Source: Nocardioides immobilis (GTDB lineage Bacteria; Actinomycetota; Actinomycetes; Propionibacteriales; Nocardioidaceae). From it: 64,000 nt of DNA. The notes under the pieces are model-generated. The model searched no databases and was not told the origin of the DNA. It was given only the letters and a program-made list of their open reading frames with translations. Each line of letters starts with the position of its first letter. Position 1 is the first letter of the stretch. The stretch spans positions 1 through 64,000 of the forward strand of contig NZ_QXGH01000011.1 of the NCBI RefSeq assembly GCF_003515065.1. The letters are read 5' to 3'. Shown piece by piece: positions 27,745-36,892 of the stretch. The position numbers and the translations under genes are program-made.

Positions 27745-28997
27745 GCCGAGGCCACCAGGATCGTGCCGGCGATGCCTTCGAGGAAGGTGCCGACCGTGAA
27801 CGCCGCGAGGATCAGCTTCGGCTGCGAGACCGGGATGCTGCCCATTGTCTCGCCGGTCCGGGCGTTCACCGCGATGTAGTGGAGGAGCCCGTTGCTCTCC
27901 TGCTGGTAGGAGTAGAGCCAGACCGGAAGGTACATCGACACCCAGCGGGACCCGCCGACGTCGATCTTCTCCTGCTCCCAGCGCACCCCGCGGTCGAACT
28001 TGTCCAGCGAGCCGCGGACCTCCGACCTGCCGATCGAGAGCAGCTGGTCCTCGAGGACCGGTTTCATCGCGTCCACGTTGACGTCCCGCTTCTCGCTGGT
28101 GAAGCCGACGAGGTAGCTCGCGTTCCACCGGACCGCGTTCTTGGTGTCGAAGGGCAGAATCGTGTTGATGATGTTGTTGGTGTTCGCCGGCCCGAACTGG
28201 GCCCGCTCCGCGGAGCCCTCGATGGTGAGGTCGTCGACGGTGAAGCTCACCTGTCGGGCGAGCTGGTAGACGTCGGCGGCGTAGTAGGTGACGTTGTTGT
28301 CCCCGTGCTTCTCCGTCCACCGCCGGGTCTGGACCTCGCCCTTGCCCCAGTACTCGGACTCGGCGCGGGCATCGATCACCAGGTAGGGCAGGTAGACGCC
28401 GAGCACGTTCTCCGGGACGAACTCCTTCTTGAACTGCCGGTGGGCGAAGAGCCGTCGCTTGGAGGCGAACTCGCGGATCTTCTCGACGGCCTCCTCCTTG
28501 GTCAGCTTGAACGGCAGAACGGCGTCGGGCACGGCGCCGTTGGGGATCTGCTGGTTGACGTTGAGCGTGTGCCGGCACCAGTGACAGCGGGCGTTGAGTG
28601 CGTGCGCCGTGTCGACGACCACCTCGGCACCGCACGCCTCGCACTTGAAGGTGAGCATGTCGGCGGCATCGGCCTGGATGTCCTTGGCGCCGCTGGCGAT
28701 GACGGTGCCCTCGAGCTGGTCGATGCCCTCGCCGAGGCCGAACTCCTCCTCGACCCGTGCCTCCTGCCACTCGTTGCGGCAGAAGTGGCACACGAGCATC
28801 CCGGTCGAGCCGCGGAGGCTCACGTCGGTCGAGCCGCACTTCGGGCACCGGTTCAGCCCGTCCTTGAGGGACTCGTTGACCGTCTCGATGCTCGGGCCCG
28901 GCTCGGGCTCGGCCTTGGCGGCGGCGAGCTCCTCCTCCAGCGACAACGGCGGGCCGTCGAAGGTGGGCTGCTGGGGGTCGATGGGTTCCTGCGCCAT
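27741..28997 (-). CDS. TFIIB-type zinc-ribbon membrane protein, YdjG-like
   Basis: 418 residues. Two zinc ribbons are visible: CPKCGSTDVSLR...CHFCRNEW (about residues 51-75) and CEACGAEVVVDT...CHWCRHT (about residues 118-143). A large beta-rich region follows (VLGVYLPYLVIDARAESEYW, VSMYLPVWLYSYQQESNGLL) and the protein ends with a hydrophobic helix (LILAAFTVGTFLEGIAGTIL). In B. subtilis the comparable YdjG is encoded next to the SPFH protein YdjI and PspA, and they form a membrane-stress complex. Here it lies one base after the SPFH gene; no pspA is in the window. Confidence 0.8.
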   Translation of the reverse strand: MAQEPIDPQQPTFDGPPLSLEEELAAAKAEPEPGPSIETVNESLKDGLNRCPKCGSTDVSLRGSTGMLVCHFCRNEWQEARVEEEFGLGEGIDQLEGTVIASGAKDIQADAADMLTFKCEACGAEVVVDTAHALNARCHWCRHTLNVNQQIPNGAVPDAVLPFKLTKEEAVEKIREFASKRRLFAHRQFKKEFVPENVLGVYLPYLVIDARAESEYWGKGEVQTRRWTEKHGDNNVTYYAADVYQLARQVSFTVDDLTIEGSAERAQFGPANTNNIINTILPFDTKNAVRWNASYLVGFTSEKRDVNVDAMKPVLEDQLLSIGRSEVRGSLDKFDRGVRWEQEKIDVGGSRWVSMYLPVWLYSYQQESNGLLHYIAVNARTGETMGSIPVSQPKLILAAFTVGTFLEGIAGTILVASA

Positions 28998-28998
28998 G

Positions 28999-30201
28999 TC
29001 AGAGCCCGAGCGCCTTCGCCTTTGCTGCGTCGTAGTCGGCCTGCGTGATGAGGCCGGCATCGAGCATCTCCTTCGCGCGCTTCAGCACCGCCATCGGGTC
29101 CTCGGCGGCGGGCGCGGCCGGCGCGGCGGGCGCAGCCGGTGCAGCCGGAGCCGCCGGGGCGGCGGCAGGCGCAGCGGGAGCCGGCTGCTGGAGGCCACCG
29201 AGCCCGGCGCCACCGGCTGCCATGCCCATCCCGATCAGGCCGCCCGGACCGGCGTTCTCCCCGGCCGCCTCGAAACCGGCGGCGACCGACGCCTGCAGGT
29301 TCGAGTTGCCGCGCGCTCCCGACAGTGCGTCGGCGCGCTGGACGTTCTTGAGCAGCTCACGGGTGGTGGCGTCGTACTCGATCGAGATGATCGCGGTCTT
29401 GACGATCTCCAGGCCACGGCCGGTCTTCCACTGGTAGTTCTGCTCCACTGCCGCGGAGAGCGACTGGGCGAACCCGATCGAGTCCTGCTGGAGACGCGCG
29501 ATCCGGTTCCCCTTCGCCGGGTCGTTGGTGTACATCGAGAACGCGGGCGCCAGCGAGCCGATCACCTCGTTGAACAGCTGCTCGCCTGCGGGGTTGTCGA
29601 TGTCGGTGAAGTCGAAGACGGCCTGGCCGCTGATGACGCCGGCGGGGACGAAGTTGCGGATGAAGGTCAGCGGGTCGGTGATCTTGAGGGTGTAGGTGCC
29701 GCGGGTGATCGCGCCCACCTGGGTGTTCAGGAACGCGTCGTCCCAGTAGATCTCCGACTGGGTGCCGAACTTGTTGTTGGGCAGCTCCTTGAGCGTCACG
29801 AACAGCGCGTTCTGCTGGGCGGACGGACGACCACCGAACTTGAACCGCTCCCAGCTCTGCTTGATGACCGAGTCGATGAGACCGCCGCCCGTGAACACCG
29901 ACTGCGAGGCCGGCTCGTCGGACTTCCACTCGTAGGCACCGGGCTCGGCGGCAAACCCGGTGAAGGCCCCGTCCTCGAGGAGGACCAGGCCGTAGCCCTC
30001 GGGCACGACGAACTTCGAGCCGTTGGTGATGACGCCGTCCGACGCACTGTCGTTGCTGCCGCGGCCCGCGTTCTCGCCCTTGCGCACGGCGGGGAACACC
30101 GCCGCCGTCGGGGCGATCCCGTCAGGGACGCCGAAGAAGTCGACCCACTGGTCCGCGAGCGTCCCACCGATCGATCCGATCGCAGCCTGGATGAGTCCCA
30201 C
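28999..30201 (-). CDS. SPFH-domain protein with C-terminal SHOCT motif, YdjI-like
   Basis: 400 residues. The N-terminal two thirds match the virion-core-protein-like SPFH family (FVVPEGYGLVLLEDGAF, GTYTLKITDPLTFIRNFVPA, SLAPAFSMYTNDPAKGNRIA), which scaffolds membranes and in B. subtilis (YdjI) recruits PspA. An Ala/Pro linker of about 30 residues (291-345 region) follows, then a SHOCT helix pair ending DPMAVLKRAKEMLDAGLITQ. GTG 30201 (VGLIQAAIGSIGG) has AAGGAG nine bases upstream. First gene of a three-gene operon with the zinc-ribbon and small membrane proteins. Confidence 0.85.
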   Translation of the reverse strand: MGLIQAAIGSIGGTLADQWVDFFGVPDGIAPTAAVFPAVRKGENAGRGSNDSASDGVITNGSKFVVPEGYGLVLLEDGAFTGFAAEPGAYEWKSDEPASQSVFTGGGLIDSVIKQSWERFKFGGRPSAQQNALFVTLKELPNNKFGTQSEIYWDDAFLNTQVGAITRGTYTLKITDPLTFIRNFVPAGVISGQAVFDFTDIDNPAGEQLFNEVIGSLAPAFSMYTNDPAKGNRIARLQQDSIGFAQSLSAAVEQNYQWKTGRGLEIVKTAIISIEYDATTRELLKNVQRADALSGARGNSNLQASVAAGFEAAGENAGPGGLIGMGMAAGGAGLGGLQQPAPAAPAAAPAAPAAPAAPAAPAAPAAEDPMAVLKRAKEMLDAGLITQADYDAAKAKALGL

Positions 30202-30304
30202 TTGACCTGTCTCCTTCGCCAGAAAACGAAGTGCGCCCGCGGGGTCGCGGCGCACTCACCGGAGCATCTCCGATGGCTGGGCCGCACAAACTTATACAGA
30301 GACG

Positions 30305-30342
30305 CCGACGGCCGGCAGCACTTTCGTGATGCCGGCCGACGG
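30305..30342 (-). terminator. Hairpin downstream of tsf
   Basis: Arms CCGACGGCCGGCA and TGCCGGCCGACGG pair in 12 of 13 positions with a 12-base loop, 21 bp after the tsf stop on the minus strand. There is no T run, as is common in high-GC actinobacteria. It separates rpsB-tsf from the SPFH operon. Confidence 0.7.
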
Positions 30343-30362
30343 AACTTCGTAGGGTGCCTGGA

Positions 30363-31172
30363 TCAGGCGCCGACCTCGAAGCGCGCGAAGCGCTTGACCG
30401 AGGTGCCGGAGGCGTCGAGGACCGACTTCACGGTCTTCTTCGACTCCGTGACCGACTCCTGCTCGAGCAGCACGATCTCCTTGAAGAACCCACCGAGGCG
30501 GCCCTCGACGATCTTGTCGACGGCTGCGGCCGGCTTGCCCTCCTCGAGCGTCTTCTTGGTGAGCACGTCCTTCTCGGCGGCGACGACGTCCGCGGGGACC
30601 TCGTCACGGGTGAGGTACTGCGCCTTGAGCGCGGCGACCTGCATCGCGGCGCCCCGGGCAGCGGCCTCGTCACCGTCGTACTCGACGAGGACGCCGACGG
30701 CGGGCGGCAGGTCCGCAGCCCGCTTGTGCAGGTAGACCGTGGTCGGACCGCCGAAGTATGCGACCTGGCCGAGCTCGATCTTCTCGCCGATGGTGATCGC
30801 GAGGTTCTCGACGACCTGGCCGACCGTGCTGTCGCCCAGCGGCAGCGCCTTGGCGGCCTCGGTGTCGCCGGCCTGACCTGCGTCGACCGCCTCGGCGATC
30901 TTCTGGGCAGTGGCGATGAACTCGGCGTTCTTGGCGACGAAGTCGGTCTCGGACTTCAGCTCGATGAGAGCACCACCCGAGGCCGCGACCAGACCGGCCG
31001 ACGCCTCGCGCTCGGCGCCGCGCTTGGCCGCCTTCGCGGCGCCCTTCACGCGGAGCAGCTCGACTGCCTTGTCGAAGTCGCCGTCCGTCTCGTCGAGCGC
31101 CTTCTTGCAGTCCATCATCCCGGCCTGGGTCAGCTCACGGAGCTTCTTGACGTCGGCAGCGGTGAATGCCAT
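30363..31172 (-). CDS. tsf: Elongation factor Ts
   Basis: 269 residues. Nucleotide-exchange factor for EF-Tu. N-terminal UBA-like domain ([20 protein letters not shown]) and the core motif [20 protein letters not shown], then the [20 protein letters not shown] subdomain, are canonical. ATG 31172 has GGGAGG upstream. It follows rpsB by 48 bp, the conserved rpsB-tsf pair. Confidence 0.97.
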   Translation of the reverse strand: MAFTAADVKKLRELTQAGMMDCKKALDETDGDFDKAVELLRVKGAAKAAKRGAEREASAGLVAASGGALIELKSETDFVAKNAEFIATAQKIAEAVDAGQAGDTEAAKALPLGDSTVGQVVENLAITIGEKIELGQVAYFGGPTTVYLHKRAADLPPAVGVLVEYDGDEAAARGAAMQVAALKAQYLTRDEVPADVVAAEKDVLTKKTLEEGKPAAAVDKIVEGRLGGFFKEIVLLEQESVTESKKTVKSVLDASGTSVKRFARFEVGA

Positions 31173-31220
31173 GGATCCTCCCTCGGATCTACGTGGTGGG
31201 TGAGTGAGAGTGCGCCGGGC

Positions 31221-32204
31221 TCAGGCCTCGGCGGGAGCCTCGGTCTCGGCCTCGACGGTCTCGACAGCGGCGTCCTCGGCCGGAGCCTCGGCGGCGGGCG
31301 CCTCGTCGGCGGCCGGAGCCTCAGCGGCGGGCGCCTCGTCGGCGACCGGGGCCTCGGCGGCTGGCGCCTCGTCGGCAACCGGGGCCGCGTCCGCGACCGG
31401 AGCGTCGGCGGCGGGCGCCTCGGCAGCCGGGGCGTCGGCCTTCCCGAGCAGCTCGCGCTCCCACTCGGCCAGCGGCTCCTCCGCGGCGACGGTCTCGCCG
31501 TCACCCTTGACACCGGACCGGGCGATGAGGCCCTCGGCGACAGCGTCGGCGATCACGCGGGTCAGCAGGCCGACCGCGCGGATCGCGTCGTCGTTGCCCG
31601 GGATCGGGAAGTCGACGTCGTCGGGGTCGCAGTTGGAGTCGAGGATCGCGATGATCGGGATGCGCAGCTTGCGCGCCTCCTCGACCGCCAGGTGCTCCTT
31701 GTTGGTGTCGACGATCCACACCGCCGACGGGGTGCGGGTCATCTCGCGGATGCCGCCGAGCGACTTGTTGAGCTTGTCGCGCTCGCGGCGCATCTGCAGC
31801 AGCTCCTTCTTGGTGCGGCTGCTGCCGGCGACATCGTCGAAGTCGATGTCGTCGAGCTCCTTGAGGCGGTTGATCCGCTGGTGCACGGTCTGGAAGTTGG
31901 TGAGCATGCCGCCGAGCCAACGCTGGTTGACGTAGGGCATGCCGACGCGGGTCGCCTGCTCGGCGATCGCCTCCTGCGCCTGCTTCTTGGTGCCGACGAA
32001 CATGATCGTCCCGCCCTTGGCCACGGTCTCCTTGATGAAGGCGTAGCTGCGGTCGATGTAGGCCAGCGACTGCTGCAGGTCGATGATGTAGATGCCGTTG
32101 CGCTCGGTCATGATGAAGCGCTTCATCTTCGGGTTCCAGCGACGGGTCTGGTGTCCGAAGTGGACGCCGCTCTCAAGGAGCTGGCGCATAGTGACGACAG
32201 CCAT
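31221..32204 (-). CDS. rpsB: 30S ribosomal protein S2 with long acidic C-terminal tail
   Basis: 327 residues, against about 240-280 for most S2 proteins. The conserved core runs from [20 protein letters not shown] to about residue 245 ([20 protein letters not shown]). The last 75 residues are repetitive Ala/Pro/Glu/Asp, built from units such as [13 protein letters not shown] 32204 has GGAGACACC upstream. The plain upstream leader of 130 bp shows no recognised S2-binding structure. Confidence 0.96.
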   Translation of the reverse strand: MAVVTMRQLLESGVHFGHQTRRWNPKMKRFIMTERNGIYIIDLQQSLAYIDRSYAFIKETVAKGGTIMFVGTKKQAQEAIAEQATRVGMPYVNQRWLGGMLTNFQTVHQRINRLKELDDIDFDDVAGSSRTKKELLQMRRERDKLNKSLGGIREMTRTPSAVWIVDTNKEHLAVEEARKLRIPIIAILDSNCDPDDVDFPIPGNDDAIRAVGLLTRVIADAVAEGLIARSGVKGDGETVAAEEPLAEWERELLGKADAPAAEAPAADAPVADAAPVADEAPAAEAPVADEAPAAEAPAADEAPAAEAPAEDAAVETVEAETEAPAEA

Positions 32205-32548
32205 GATGGTGTCTCCTGTGTGGTTGTTTTCAGTTCGGTCCTGACGCCTGCGTGCGGCCCGACCCGAGTACTCGGGACTGAGAGCCGTCACCCACGGGCG
32301 GTCGGCGTCCGGAAGGACCCCGTCGTGGTCTGCTGACGTGCGAATTCCGGCTCAGTCGAATCCGGGGAGCGGGCATGCCCCACGGACGGTCCTGGAACCG
32401 GTCCGCCCAGGGTACCCGCCGACGCGCCCCTGCGGCCAATCGCTGTCCATGGCCAGGAACCGTCCACAGGTGCCCCGGTCGCACGTGGCCGTCCACAGGT
32501 TCGGGGCCGGACGCGGCCTTCGTCGGCCGGTCCCGTGAGGGTCGATCC
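32205..32548. promoter_or_regulatory. Divergent intergenic region rpsB / M23 peptidase
   Basis: 344 bp without a gene. It must contain the rpsB promoter and leader (minus strand) and the peptidase promoter (plus strand). Two direct copies of CCGTCCACAGGT lie at 32460-32471 and 32489-32500. They resemble DnaA boxes only partly and are not clustered enough for an origin. Confidence 0.4.
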
Positions 32549-33130
32549 ATGCGACTGCTGATCCGACTGCTCCGGGTGCTGCTGCCGGCGGCGCTGATCC
32601 TGCTCCTGAGCGCCTCGCCCTGCGCGGGCGAGGAGGACCCGGTGGGCGTCTGGCCGCTGCGCCCGGAGCCCGAGGTCGTTGCCCACTTCGACCCGCCCAC
32701 GTCGCCGTACGGTCCGGGACATCGGGGTGTCGACCTGCTCGGCCACACCGGACAGCCGGTGCATGCGGCGCTCGCCGGCACCGTGACCTACGCCGGGCCG
32801 CTGGCCGGCCGGGGCGTGGTGGTGGTCAGCCACGGCGACACCCGTACGACGTACGAACCCGTCACCGCGCGGGTCTCCCTCGGTGACTCCGTCGCCCAGG
32901 GGGCGGTGCTGGGCACGCTGCAGCCGTTCGCCTCCCACTGCGCGCCCCGGGCCTGCCTGCACTGGGGCTGGCTGCGCGGCGAGACCTACCTCGATCCGCT
33001 CCGCCTCGTCGGCGCCGGGCCGGTGCGGCTGCTGCCGCTCTGGCGGGACTCCCCCGTCGCGCGTGCCCCGACTCCGGGCCGGCTGACGCTGCCGTTCGCC
33101 GGCTGGCGCCCCCTGGCTGCCTGGTGGTGA
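32549..33130 (+). CDS. Secreted M23-family peptidase-like protein
   Basis: 193 residues. Signal peptide MRLLIRLLRVLLPAALILLL, then a lysostaphin-type beta-sheet domain with GPGHRGVDLLGH (first zinc His and Asp) and CLHWGWLRGETYLDP. In active M23 enzymes the last motif is HxH; here the first His is Cys (C-L-H-W-G). The zinc-ligand His is kept, but the general base is changed, so activity on peptidoglycan is uncertain. I recall this CLHWG form in related actinobacterial proteins, so it may be a clade feature. It is convergent with xerC, four bases apart. Confidence 0.85.
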   Translation: MRLLIRLLRVLLPAALILLLSASPCAGEEDPVGVWPLRPEPEVVAHFDPPTSPYGPGHRGVDLLGHTGQPVHAALAGTVTYAGPLAGRGVVVVSHGDTRTTYEPVTARVSLGDSVAQGAVLGTLQPFASHCAPRACLHWGWLRGETYLDPLRLVGAGPVRLLPLWRDSPVARAPTPGRLTLPFAGWRPLAAWW

Positions 33131-33134
33131 GACG

Positions 33135-34085
33135 TCAGGCCCGCGGGTGGGCCTGCTGGTACGCCCGGCGGAGCCGGTCGGTCGTCACGTGGGTGTAGCG
33201 CTGGGTCGTGGCGAGCGAGGCGTGACCGAGGAGCTCCTGGACCGACCGGAGGTCGGCCCCTCCCTCCAGCAGGTGGGTCGCCGCGGTGTGCCGCAGTCCG
33301 TGCGGGCCGAGGTCCGGTGCGCCGGGCACGTCGGCGATCCGGCGGTGCACGAGCGTGCGCACCGCGCGCTGGTCGATCCGGCCGCCACGGGCGCCGAGGA
33401 AGAGCGCCGGTCCCGAGCCGGGGCGGGCGAGCTGGCTCCTCCCGCGGACCAGCCAGGCGTCGACAGCGGCCGCCGCCGGCTGGCCGAACGGCACCATGCG
33501 CTCCTTGCGCCCCTTGCCGAAGACCCGGACGACGTTGCGGTCGCGGTCGACGTCGTCGACGTCGAGCCCGCACAGCTCACCCACCCGCATGCCGGTCGCG
33601 TACAGCAGCTCGAGCATCGCCACGTCGCGCAGGCCCACCGGACCGCCGTCGTCAGCGAGCGCCGTGGCGGCGGCGATCAGCTCGCGGGCCTCGTCGACCC
33701 GGAGCACGCTCGGCAGGGTCTGGTGCGGCTTGGGCGATCCGAGCGCCGAACCCACGTCGGTCGCGATCCGGCCGGTCCGGGCCAGCCACGCGGTGAAGAC
33801 GCGAGCAGCCGTCGCTCGCCGGGCCAGCGTCGTCCGCGAACGGCCCATCGTCTGCTGCTTGGCGAGCCAGCTCCGCAGCGTCCGCAGGTCCAGGTCCGCG
33901 ACGTCGTCGAAACCCAGCCGGTGCGCGTGGTCGAGCAGACCGCCGATGTCTCCCGAGTACGCCGTCACCGTGTGCGGAGCGAGATTGCGCTCGGACCGCA
34001 GGTGTCGCTCGTAGTCGCCGAGGACCCGGGTGAGTGACTCGGGGAGATCGTCCTCCGCGGCGGGCGGTGCGGGGTCTGCTGGCAC
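33135..34085 (-). CDS. xerC: Tyrosine recombinase XerC
   Basis: 316 residues. Resolves chromosome dimers at dif together with XerD and FtsK. The N-terminal SAM-like domain ([20 protein letters not shown]) precedes the catalytic domain, which holds Arg in [12 protein letters not shown], the [15 protein letters not shown] box, His in [15 protein letters not shown] and the nucleophilic Tyr in the latter. GTG start at 34085. Conserved position after dprA in actinobacteria; its operon is interrupted upstream by the comM element. Confidence 0.95.
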   Translation of the reverse strand: MPADPAPPAAEDDLPESLTRVLGDYERHLRSERNLAPHTVTAYSGDIGGLLDHAHRLGFDDVADLDLRTLRSWLAKQQTMGRSRTTLARRATAARVFTAWLARTGRIATDVGSALGSPKPHQTLPSVLRVDEARELIAAATALADDGGPVGLRDVAMLELLYATGMRVGELCGLDVDDVDRDRNVVRVFGKGRKERMVPFGQPAAAAVDAWLVRGRSQLARPGSGPALFLGARGGRIDQRAVRTLVHRRIADVPGAPDLGPHGLRHTAATHLLEGGADLRSVQELLGHASLATTQRYTHVTTDRLRRAYQQAHPRA

Positions 34086-34139
34086 GCATCGAGTCTAGGA
34101 AGATCGACAGCGCAGGCCGGGGACGCCGCGCGCCCGGCA

Positions 34140-35270
34140 TCACGTGCGTGCGACCACACCCAAGCGCCACCCGCCTTCGTCGGGCTCGACGAAGCCCTGC
34201 TCCTCCAGCCGGTCGAGGATCGGTCTGACCTCGGCGTCCGCGAGTCCGGCGACCTTGGCGATCGAATGCACGTGGGCACCCACGGCCACGGGCACCGCAT
34301 CGAGAACCTGCCGATCCGTGAAGCTGAGGACGTCCCGCGCCTGTTCGGGGCCGCGAGGATCCGCGGCGAGATGCTCCCCGGCCTTCGCGACGAGCTCGAG
34401 CACGTCCTCCCCGTTCGTCACCAGCGTCGCGCCGCCGGTGCGGATGAGGTGGTGGATCCCGACCGAGCAGGCGCTGGTGACCGGTCCTGGCACGCCCATG
34501 ACGAACCGGTTGAGGCGCTGCGCCCAGTTGGCGGTGTTGAGAGCACCGCTGCGGGCGGCCGCCTCGACGACCACGGTGCCGCGGGTCAGCGCGGCGATCA
34601 GCCGGTTGCGCGCGAGGAAACGCACCCGGTGCGGCGCGGCCCCCAGGGGCGCCTCGGACACCACCGCGTGCTCACGTCCCAGGTAGGTCAGCATCTCCCG
34701 GTGCGCGGCCGGGTAGACGCGGTCGGCTCCGCACGCGAGGACCGCCGCCGTCGGCGAGCTCGTGCTCACCGCACCGCGATGGCTCGCGTAGTCGATGCCG
34801 AACGCGCCGCCCGAGACGGTCACGCGACCCGCGAGGCCGACCACCGCCGCGATGTCACCCGCCACCCGCTCGCCGTACGACGTCGACGAGCGCGACCCCA
34901 CCACAGCCACGGACCCGGCCAGCTCGGTCAGGGGCAGCGGACCCTTGACCCAGAGCCCCACCGGGACCCCGCCCCGTGCCTGGAGCGCGCCGGCGGTCGC
35001 GAGGTCACCCAGCTGCTGGGGCCACTCCGGATCGCTCGGGGTGACGAACCGGATGCCCGCGCGTGCCGCCTGCTCGAGCTCGCGCTCGGGCTCGACCTCC
35101 GCGAGTCGGCTGCTCACCGCGGCGAACAGGTCGCGCTCCTCCGACTGCTCGTGGAGCGCGTCGAGCAGTCCACGGGGCCCGAGGTCGGCTGCGAGGTTCA
35201 GCAATCGGGTCTCCCCCGGCTCGCCGACGACACTGAGAGTGACGCGCGCGAGCCGGTCGTCGTCGCTCAT
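34140..35270 (-). CDS. dprA: DNA-processing protein DprA
   Basis: 376 residues. Loads RecA on incoming single-stranded DNA during transformation. The Rossmann-like domain shows SVAVVGSRSSTSYGERVAGD, TVSGGAFGIDYASHRGAV, RVRFLARNRLIAALTRGTVV and EAAARSGALNTANWAQRLNR. A C-terminal winged helix (VHSIAKVAGLADAEVRPILD) follows. The start overlaps the 3' end of comM by four bases (ATGA), so its translation normally depends on comM translation, which is now broken by the inserted element. Confidence 0.95.
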   Translation of the reverse strand: MSDDDRLARVTLSVVGEPGETRLLNLAADLGPRGLLDALHEQSEERDLFAAVSSRLAEVEPERELEQAARAGIRFVTPSDPEWPQQLGDLATAGALQARGGVPVGLWVKGPLPLTELAGSVAVVGSRSSTSYGERVAGDIAAVVGLAGRVTVSGGAFGIDYASHRGAVSTSSPTAAVLACGADRVYPAAHREMLTYLGREHAVVSEAPLGAAPHRVRFLARNRLIAALTRGTVVVEAAARSGALNTANWAQRLNRFVMGVPGPVTSACSVGIHHLIRTGGATLVTNGEDVLELVAKAGEHLAADPRGPEQARDVLSFTDRQVLDAVPVAVGAHVHSIAKVAGLADAEVRPILDRLEEQGFVEPDEGGWRLGVVART

Positions 35271-35983
35271 CCGGCCCGCTCCGTGACCACACCGTCGCTG
35301 CTCTGCTCGTCGATCAGCTGCTGGTCGAGCTCGGCGTCGATCGTGCGCAGGTCGAGCGGGTCACCGTTGCGGAGCTGAAGCGCAGCGACGACCTCAGCGT
35401 GACCTGGGCGGAGGTCCCGGCCGGTGCGGATCGACCTCAGGTCGGCAACCGTCCAGGCAAGGCGCATCACCCGGACCGCGCCCCGTGCGCTCAGGCGACC
35501 GTGGTAGGTCTCCAGGTCCACGAGACGCTGGGCGTCGGGCGAGACTGCCCACTCCCGCTTGAGCAGCTGGCTCGGAATCTGGGCGTTGAGTCGCCAGCTC
35601 CGCCCGGCGAACCGTGTCCGCTGCCGCTCGCGGGCCGCAGCCACCCGGTCACGGACAACGTCCGACGACTCGGCCGGGCGGAACTGGTCCCGCTCGGACC
35701 CGCGGGCCGGCGCGACGTGACGCGTGATGTCGATCCGGTCGGCGATCGGGCCCGACAAGCGGCGCCGGTAGTCACGACGAACCCGCTCGAGGCAGTTGCA
35801 GTGGTTGGCACCGGGCTCGGCGCTGTACTCGCCGCAGGGGCACGGATTGGCGGCGAGAACCAGCAGAGTCCGCGCCGGCAGCGTCACCGACTCCTCCTGC
35901 CGGGCCACCGTGATGTCGCCGCTCTCCAGCGGCTGCCGGAGCGCCTCGATCACATCGAGGTGGAAGAGCGGGAACTCATCGAG
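35267..35983 (-). pseudogene. comM: comM (yifB) 3' part, separated by the inserted element
   Basis: Encodes the last 238 residues of the Mg-chelatase-like AAA+ ATPase: DEFPLFHLDVIEALRQPLES, LVLAANPCPCGEY, NCLERVRRDYRRRLSGPIAD and the C-terminal RLSARGAVRVMRLAWTVADL. The matching 5' part ends in GVLFL at 44184. Joining minus-strand 45124-44184 to 35981-35267 gives 1656 bases, an intact 552-codon frame restoring GVLFLDEFPLF. Inside the element the frame continues upstream to 36022 (MVRVHKQGYV), so a short C-terminal fragment could in principle be made. Confidence 0.92.
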
Positions 35984-36008
35984 AGACCACAACACGTAAC
36001 CCTGTTTG
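35964..36008. other. attL, left attachment site
   Basis: The minus strand reads GTTACGTGTTGTGGTCTCT and then CGATGAGTTCCCG. The first part is element DNA and the second is comM. The shared dinucleotide CT (plus-strand AG, 35982-35983) is the inferred crossover core. The outer element arm holds GGGTTA, matching in inverted form the arm at attR. Confidence 0.8.
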
Positions 36009-36039
36009 TGGACCCTCACCAACCGAGAGGAAACCCGAC

Positions 36040-36393
36040 ATGACCACGAGCCCGATTGCGTCGGAGGCTGAGAGCAGCCTCGGCGCCATGAACACGACCC
36101 TAACCACCCACATCACCTGCCCCGACTGGTGCGAGTACCCCGGCGTCGCCGAGGAGCACGACCTCGACACCTACCAGGACGGCACGGTGCGCTTCACGCA
36201 CATCATCAACTTCGGCCGAAAGGTGTGGGGTGCGGAGGAGGTGAACGCGGTCACGGGCGCCCGCGTCGAGCTGGAAGTGCGGATCATCGACGTCGAGGCC
36301 GGTGGGCCCGGCGTGGAACACACGCCGGCCAGCCTGAGGGAGCTCGCAGGCCAGTTCGCGGCCGCCGCTGAGTGGCTCGAGGCGCACCGATGA
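36040..36393 (+). CDS. Element protein, DUF6907-like
   Basis: 117 residues. After a short polar start it has TTHITCPDWCEYPGVAEEHD, a Cys-x3-Cys/His pattern as in DUF6907 proteins of actinobacterial mobile elements. The rest is beta-rich (TVRFTHIINFGRKVWGAEEV, ARVELEVRIIDVEAG) and ends in a helix (LRELAGQFAAAAEWLEAHR). Function unknown. ATG 36040 has GAGAGGA eight bases upstream. First gene of the only rightward operon of the element, right next to attL. Confidence 0.7.
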   Translation: MTTSPIASEAESSLGAMNTTLTTHITCPDWCEYPGVAEEHDLDTYQDGTVRFTHIINFGRKVWGAEEVNAVTGARVELEVRIIDVEAGGPGVEHTPASLRELAGQFAAAAEWLEAHR

Positions 36394-36599
36394 GCGCGCA
36401 CTATGCGGGCGGATGGGTGCTGCGGATGATGCGCGAGACGATGGGCCTTTCCATGCGCCAGCTCGCCACACTGGCGGAGGTCGAGCCCGGTTACCTGTCG
36501 CAGGTTGAACGCGGGATCAAGAATCCGTCGGACCGGTGGCTGCGACAGGTAACCGACGCGCTCGGCGTGCGGCTGGCCGAGAAGCGGGCGAACCGATGA
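36390..36599 (+). CDS. XRE-family HTH regulator of the element
   Basis: 69 residues, a minimal Cro/CI-type HTH: MMRETMGLSMRQLATLAEVE, PGYLSQVERGIKNPSDRWLR (recognition helix around GYLSQVERG) and VTDALGVRLAEK. ATG overlaps the preceding TGA. Such a protein is the natural candidate for the element repressor, since it is divergent from the integrase in the circular form. Confidence 0.85.
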   Translation: MSAHYAGGWVLRMMRETMGLSMRQLATLAEVEPGYLSQVERGIKNPSDRWLRQVTDALGVRLAEKRANR

Positions 36600-36832
36600 G
36601 CGCGATGACGGCGGCCCGCCTGATCGGGGCGCGCGATGCCCGCGAGACCCACGGCTTCCTGACGGTAGGCGAGGTCTCCGAGCGGTACGGCATCGCGCCC
36701 GACGTGATCGAGCGGGACCTGCACCGCGATCTTGCATCGGTCACGTTCAAGCTCACCAATGGCGAGTCAGCGACGTTCGTTCCGGTCGGCGACGGTGCCG
36801 TGGCGCGCTGGATCGAGGCGCACCGGGACTAG
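36596..36832 (+). CDS. Small element protein with HTH-like segment (candidate recombination directionality factor)
   Basis: 78 residues. THGFLTVGEVSERYGIAPDV followed by IERDLHRDL looks like a short helix-turn-helix, as in MerR/AlpA-type excisionases. A second half (VTFKLTNGESATFVPVGDGA) could form a small beta sheet. ATG overlaps the XRE stop. A recombination directionality factor would be expected near attL or the integrase; this assignment is a guess from size, HTH and position. Confidence 0.55.
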   Translation: MSAMTAARLIGARDARETHGFLTVGEVSERYGIAPDVIERDLHRDLASVTFKLTNGESATFVPVGDGAVARWIEAHRD

Positions 36833-36849
36833 CACCTCCGAACACAAAG

Positions 36850-36887
36850 CAACGACCCCCGGGCCGGGATGTGGCCGGGGGTCGTTG
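36850..36887. terminator. Bidirectional terminator hairpin
   Basis: CAACGACCCCCGG and CCGGGGGTCGTTG form a perfect 13-bp stem with a 12-base loop. It sits between the convergent regulator operon and the GNAT gene. The arm GGCCGGGGGTCGTTG recurs exactly at 37769-37783. Confidence 0.85.
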
Positions 36888-36892
36888 GCGCG

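Noticed and set aside
32460..32500. Two CCGTCCACAGGT repeats resembling DnaA boxes.
   Set aside because: Each deviates from TTGTCCACA at the first two positions and only two copies exist; no dnaA, dnaN or AT-rich region is nearby.
36000..36060. tRNA gene as attachment site for the element.
   Set aside because: No tRNA-like fold is present; both ends fall inside comM codons and the frame is restored exactly on joining.
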